Shown here one piece after another: positions 21,350 through 23,690 of a DNA stretch of 23,690 nucleotides (positions within the stretch are counted from its first letter, which is position 1; each line of letters starts with the position of its first letter). The notes below the pieces were generated by a model, which was given only the letters and a program-made list of their open reading frames with translations, searched no databases and was not told where the DNA came from. The DNA comes from an uncultured Chitinophagaceae bacterium (lineage in GTDB: Bacteria; Bacteroidota; Bacteroidia; Chitinophagales; Chitinophagaceae), in assembly GCA_937900675.1 (NCBI GenBank), contig CALCEA010000037.1, forward strand, positions 1-23,690. Reading direction: 5' to 3'. Made by a program: the position numbers and the translations under genes.

Positions 21350-21691
21350 ATGAATCAAGTAAGAGCACTGGTTTTTTATAGAAATCATTTTTATGACTTT
21401 TTTAATAAGCAGTCAGAAAAAGCAAAAGAAAAAATCGATTATGTTTTATTCTTAATCACGCACATAGAAAAAGTGCCTGAGAAGTTTTTAAAACATATAG
21501 AAGGGCAAAAAGGGTTGTATGAAGTAAGAGTTGAACATGGGAATAATATTTTTAGAATATTCTGTTGTTTTGATAAAGGGAAAATTGTTGTTTTATTAAA
21601 TGGCTGCCAAAAGAAAACTCAAAAAACATCTCATAAAGAAATAGAGATGACGAATAAATTAATGAAGGAATATTTTAGTACGACTAAATAA
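21350..21691 (+). CDS. HigB/RelE-type toxin
   Basis: The 113-residue product shows the RelE/HigB (phage Gp49-like) pattern: FYRNHFYDFFNKQSEKAKEK, then YVLFLITHIEKVPEKFLKHI, the central strand pair GLYEVRVEHGNNIFRIFCCF, KGKIVVLLNGCQKKTQKTSH and a C-terminal helix KEIEMTNKLMKEYF. Members cleave mRNA, usually on ribosomes, and are neutralised by a partner antitoxin. The gene order, toxin first and an XRE-type antitoxin seven bases later, is that of higBA. The basic residues around KKTQKT sit where catalytic and RNA-binding residues are found in the family. It lies just downstream of tRNA-Asn and before a copy of the tRNA trailer, a common place for stabilising modules. Confidence 0.87.
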   Translation: MNQVRALVFYRNHFYDFFNKQSEKAKEKIDYVLFLITHIEKVPEKFLKHIEGQKGLYEVRVEHGNNIFRIFCCFDKGKIVVLLNGCQKKTQKTSHKEIEMTNKLMKEYFSTTK

Positions 21692-21698
21692 ATATATA

Positions 21699-22001
21699 AT
21701 GGCAAAGAAAGAAAGTAGTATTACAAATTTTAATGAGCATTTAACCGGAAGGTACGGTGCAAGAGGATCCAAGAAGAGAACTGAATTTGAAATTAGAGCA
21801 AAAGCCTTTCTTATAGGTGAGTTAATAAAAGAAGAAAGAAAAAATGCAAAAATGACCCAGGAGCAATTAGCAGAAAAGATTGGCGCAAAAAAAAGTTTTA
21901 TCTCTAGAATTGAAAATGGTAAAACAGATATTCAGCTATCAACCTTATATAGGCTGCTTGAATTTGGATTAGGTAAGACTGTGGAAGTTTCTGTTAACTA
22001 A
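21699..22001 (+). CDS. HigA-like XRE-family antitoxin
   Basis: The 100-residue product has a flexible N-terminal part (about 1-35, including FNEHLTGRYGARGSKKR) and an HTH_3/XRE domain at about 36-95: IGELIKEERKNAKMTQEQLA, EKIGAKKSFISRIENGKTDI, QLSTLYRLLEFGLGKTVEVS. As in HigA proteins it should bind and neutralise the toxin made by the preceding gene and repress the shared promoter. It begins seven bases after the toxin stop, so the pair is one transcript, closed by the long hairpin at 22008-22056. The whole module lies between two copies of the tRNA-Asn trailer. Confidence 0.88.
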   Translation: MAKKESSITNFNEHLTGRYGARGSKKRTEFEIRAKAFLIGELIKEERKNAKMTQEQLAEKIGAKKSFISRIENGKTDIQLSTLYRLLEFGLGKTVEVSVN

Positions 22002-22007
22002 ACCTAC

Positions 22008-22056
22008 CTAAACTTGAGGTCGCAATTTGCGACTTCAAGTTTAGCAATTTTTTTTT
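22008..22056 (+). terminator. Long hairpin terminator after the antitoxin gene
   Basis: CTAAACTTGAGGTCGCAA (22008-22025) is the inverse of TTGCGACTTCAAGTTTAG (22027-22044) with a single G-U, giving about 16 usable pairs and a tight loop; CAA and nine T follow. It starts seven bases after the stop. Confidence 0.93.
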
Positions 22057-22062
22057 AAATTA

Positions 22063-22089
22063 GGATCCAAACTAGACAAGCCATCAGAA
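22063..22089 (+). repeat. tRNA-Asn trailer repeat, copy 2 (degenerate)
   Basis: GGATCCAAACTAGACAAGCC followed by ATCAGAA shares 24 of 27 bases with the tRNA-Asn 3' end and trailer at 21161-21187, including the remains of GCCA. The second half of the terminator is missing. It marks the border between the toxin-antitoxin module and the methyltransferase gene. Confidence 0.72.
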
Positions 22090-22105
22090 TGTGACTTTAA
22101 TCACA
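22090..22105. promoter_or_regulatory. CRP-like palindrome upstream of the methyltransferase gene
   Basis: TGTGA, six bases, TCACA: a perfect match to the classical CRP half-site arrangement, ending 32 bases before the ATG at 22138 and starting directly after trailer copy 2. Bacteroidota have CRP/FNR-family regulators whose sites are less known, so this is a candidate site only. Confidence 0.4.
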
Positions 22106-22137
22106 ATGAATTTAGGGTTAATTCCGAAATTTGTAAA

Positions 22138-22752
22138 ATGAAAGATAATCTTAAAGAACATTGGGAAATAATATATAATACTAAGCAACCAAATGAAGTG
22201 AGTTGGACTCAAGAAGTGCCAGCTGTTTCATTAGAGTTTATCCATAAGTTCAATATTCCAAAAACAGCCGGAATAATTGATATTGGTGGTGGTGATAGCA
22301 AATTGGTTGATTTTTTATTGGCTGAAGGTTACACCAATGTATCTGTTTTGGATATTTCTGCTGCAGCTATACAAAGGGCTAAAGAAAGGCTAGGGAATGA
22401 TGCAGATAAAGTAAATTGGATTGTATGTGATATTTTGGATTTCATACCTAAAGAAAAATATGATTTATGGCACGATAGAGCTGCATTTCATTTTCAAACC
22501 GACAAAGATAAAATTGAAAAATACTTGAATATTGTAAAAAATGCAGTTGACGGGATGGTAATTATTGGAACATTTTCCGTTGACGGTCCTAAAAAATGTA
22601 GCGGATTAGAGATAAAACAATACGATGAAGGCGGGATGAAGGAAAAATTTGAAAATTCTGATTTTAAAAATGTGGAGTGTAAAAGAGAAGACCACATAAC
22701 ACCTGCTGGAGCAATACAGAACTTTGTTTTCTGTAGTTTTATGAGACAGTAA
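22138..22752 (+). CDS. Class I SAM-dependent methyltransferase
   Basis: The 204-residue product begins LKEHWEIIYNTKQPNEVSWT and has SAM motif I GIIDIGGGDSKLVDFLLAEG (about 45-64), VSVLDISAAAIQRAKERLG, motif II-like VNWIVCDILDF, the distinctive DLWHDRAAFHF segment (about 108-118), then GMVIIGTFSVDGPKKCSGLE and a C-terminal DHITPAGAIQNFVFCSF. 'DLWHDRAxFHF' and 'GTFxxDGPxKCSGL' mark a conserved methyltransferase subfamily whose substrate I cannot name. It is alone between trailer copies 2 and 3 with its own terminator (22827). The region before it lacks a clean TAnnTTTG box (GAAATTTG at 22125-22132 is nearest) but has a CRP-like palindrome. Confidence 0.88.
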   Translation: MKDNLKEHWEIIYNTKQPNEVSWTQEVPAVSLEFIHKFNIPKTAGIIDIGGGDSKLVDFLLAEGYTNVSVLDISAAAIQRAKERLGNDADKVNWIVCDILDFIPKEKYDLWHDRAAFHFQTDKDKIEKYLNIVKNAVDGMVIIGTFSVDGPKKCSGLEIKQYDEGGMKEKFENSDFKNVECKREDHITPAGAIQNFVFCSFMRQ

Positions 22753-22811
22753 TCTCCTGATAGTCGCATACTCAATCAACTTATTATAGCTGCATCTTTC
22801 GTCGAAAAGAT

Positions 22812-22845
22812 GATCTTAACTAGACAAGCTATCAGCAATGATGGC
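22812..22845 (+). repeat. tRNA-Asn trailer repeat, copy 3
   Basis: GATCTTAACTAGACAAGCTA followed by TCAGCAATGATGGC matches the tRNA-Asn trailer through both terminator arms. ACTAGACAAGC is shared with copy 2 (the native copy has ACTGGACAAGC), so copies 2 and 3 are closer to each other. Confidence 0.7.
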
Positions 22846-22851
22846 TTTTTT
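22827..22851 (+). terminator. Terminator after the methyltransferase gene (trailer copy 3)
   Basis: AGCTATCA, GNRA loop GCAA, TGATGGCT with one T-G pair, then TTTTTT. The T-run overlaps the first bases of the operator copy at 22850. Confidence 0.88.
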
Positions 22852-22876
22852 GTTCCAAAAACATAAATTGGAACAA
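22850..22876. promoter_or_regulatory. Palindromic operator, copy 4
   Basis: TTGTTCC (22850-22856), 13 bases, GGAACAA (22870-22876): perfect, with the same AA/TT extension as copy 2 (TTGTTCCAA/TTGGAACAA). It starts in the T-run of the preceding terminator and ends 63 bases before the ATG at 22939. Confidence 0.82.
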
Positions 22877-22916
22877 ATTCAACTCTAAAAAAAGAATTCT
22901 CCATTATTTCTGGTTG

Positions 22917-22924
22917 TAGGTTTG
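22917..22924 (+). promoter_or_regulatory. -7 box of the SnoaL-like gene at 22939
   Basis: TAGGTTTG, perfect TAnnTTTG, starting 41 bases from the palindrome edge; no -33 TTTG at the usual distance. This is the best-matching promoter box of the palindrome group and anchors the spacing rule. Confidence 0.65.
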
Positions 22925-22938
22925 AAAAAACAAATCAA

Positions 22939-23436
22939 ATGAAAAAACTATTCTATTTAATCTTTTTGATTGGATCATTAAACGCGAATGCTCAAAGTAA
23001 AAAAGAGTGCGAAGATTTAAAGAAAGCAGAAAAGCAAGTCGAGGCAAACATTAAAATGTACAGAGATACATGGGACAAAATCTTTAATCAGCGTGATATT
23101 GATCAAGTGAATGACAAAAACTTTGCCTCTGATGTTACTTGGCTAACTCAAAAAGAGACAATTGGAGGAAAGGGCATTGAGGCTTTCAAAAAACATTTTA
23201 ATTATTATCTAATCACTTTTTCGGATATTAAATTCACCTTTATCGATTTATGGGGTCATGGAGACAAATTAGTGAAACATTGGAATTTTCAAGGTATCCA
23301 TACTGCCACAGGTAAAACAATGAATCTTTCAGGAGTTACTTTAGTAAAAATGAAAGACGGTAAAATTATCGAAGAGCAAGATTTTGATGATAATCTATCT
23401 TACAGTCAACAATTAGGTAATTACCTAGTTAAATAA
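22939..23436 (+). CDS. Exported SnoaL-like protein
   Basis: The 165-residue product has a cleavable signal peptide (MKKLFYLIFLIGSLNANAQ), unlike the lipoprotein paralogues. The SnoaL domain reads VEANIKMYRDTWDKIFNQRD, FASDVTWLTQKETIGGKGIE, AFKKHFNYYLITFSDIKFTF, DKLVKHWNFQGIHTATGKTM and GKIIEEQDFDDN. It parallels 14023-14505 position by position in the C-terminal half (DKVVKYW-F-G-HT, GKT, DGKI-EEQDF). Substrate unknown. It is preceded by an operator copy and a perfect -7 box. It is followed by a terminator and then by a secreted quinol-monooxygenase-like gene; ABM and SnoaL folds often occur together near oxidative or polyketide-type chemistry. Confidence 0.85.
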   Translation: MKKLFYLIFLIGSLNANAQSKKECEDLKKAEKQVEANIKMYRDTWDKIFNQRDIDQVNDKNFASDVTWLTQKETIGGKGIEAFKKHFNYYLITFSDIKFTFIDLWGHGDKLVKHWNFQGIHTATGKTMNLSGVTLVKMKDGKIIEEQDFDDNLSYSQQLGNYLVK

Positions 23437-23508
23437 AAAGCTTTAATTGTCAAATAATTAATTTTTCCAATATAGCTTCAACTATAGTCTGAATGCAATA
23501 ATAATGAC

Positions 23509-23542
23509 AAAAAGGTTATACTTTTATAGTGTAACCTTTTTT
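23509..23542 (+). terminator. Terminator after the SnoaL-like gene
   Basis: AAAAAGGTTATAC (23509-23521), loop TTTTATA, GTGTAACCTTTTT (23529-23541) with one G-U, followed by T. It separates the SnoaL-like gene from the next gene, whose ATG is only eight bases further. Confidence 0.88.
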
Positions 23543-23549
23543 ATTAGTT

Positions 23550-23690
23550 ATGATTAAAAACATTTTTTTAGTTGCCTTAATTTTTGGAATATTTACACTA
23601 ATTGGTGTTGAATCAAAGGCGCAACATTCAAATACTATGTATAGAATTGCAAAAATTAAAGTAGACGAAAAACAGCTTGAAAATTACAAA
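23550..23690 (+). CDS. Secreted quinol-monooxygenase (ABM)-like protein, 5' part
   Basis: Forty-seven codons from the ATG at 23550 run off the window edge. The N-terminus is a signal peptide (MIKNIFLVALIFGIFTLIGV, ending SKAQ) followed by MYRIAKIKVDEKQLENYK. The latter is the first strand and helix of the antibiotic biosynthesis monooxygenase (YgiN-like quinol monooxygenase) family, which forms dimeric alpha/beta barrels. Exported versions are common in Bacteroidota. With only the first strand present the call rests on the short 'RIAK[IL]K[IV]D-x-x-QLE-x-YK' match. The ATG follows the preceding terminator so closely that its promoter must overlap the hairpin, or it is reached by read-through. 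Confidence 0.6.
   Translation, partial: MIKNIFLVALIFGIFTLIGVESKAQHSNTMYRIAKIKVDEKQLENYK

Noticed and set aside
1..23690. CRISPR array, restriction-modification or large biosynthetic cluster
   Set aside because: No regularly spaced repeats, no Cas, endonuclease or modular synthase genes were seen.

Overview
The window looks like chromosome from an AT-rich member of the phylum Bacteroidota, most plausibly Chitinophagaceae-like (the family is an inference). The signs are promoter boxes of the TAnnTTTG type in front of genes and tRNAs, many MKK...C lipoproteins, a SusC-like/OMBB outer-membrane barrel, a FISUMP lipoprotein, a PorT-like barrel and DUF3472/DUF4260 proteins. The first 13 bases match the end of an Illumina adapter, so the left edge is a contig end carrying library sequence.

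Layout. 1-1584 (-): a truncated PQQ-type sugar dehydrogenase-like lipoprotein, translationally coupled to a FISUMP lipoprotein. 1639-4669 (-): a seven-TM AraC-type membrane regulator downstream of a two-gene unit (double NTF2-like exported protein and a duplicated lipocalin-like lipoprotein). 4816-8303: a DUF1801 protein, an outer-membrane barrel protein and a methyltransferase. 8369-10529 (+): the threonine-to-glycine pair tdh-kbl. 10576-12071 (+): TIP30-like dehydrogenase, AHSA1/SRPBCC and ACT-domain proteins. 12190-14505: four NTF2/SnoaL-like lipoproteins. 14556-15549 (-): three small genes (two membrane proteins, one ABM-like). 15677-16975 (+): a DUF5077-DUF3472 exported protein. 17018-18628: a three-gene cassette next to a tRNA(CAT). 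18713-21037 (+): PorT-like barrel, hflX, Rieske protein. 21091-22851: tRNA-Asn followed by a HigBA-like toxin-antitoxin module and a methyltransferase, set off by degenerate copies of the tRNA trailer. 22939-23690: another SnoaL-like exported protein and the start of a secreted quinol-monooxygenase-like gene.

Two structures are not explained by the gene list. (1) A palindrome TTGTTCC-N13/14-GGAACAA occurs four times, always intergenic, 63-77 bp upstream of an NTF2/SnoaL-like exported-protein gene. One copy lies between two such genes that diverge. In all five directions a -7-like box starts 40-41 bp from the palindrome edge. This looks like the operator of an undescribed regulon of exported NTF2-fold proteins; the membrane AraC regulator next to one member is a candidate regulator (inference). 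(2) Both tRNA genes have short gene cassettes inserted directly 3' of them, bounded by copies of the tRNA 3' end plus terminator. At the tRNA(CAT) the copies are a perfect 75-bp direct repeat 1,481 bp apart; at tRNA-Asn the copies are diverged. No recombinase is visible in the window, which suggests small tRNA-targeted cassettes moved in trans, or remnants of larger elements.
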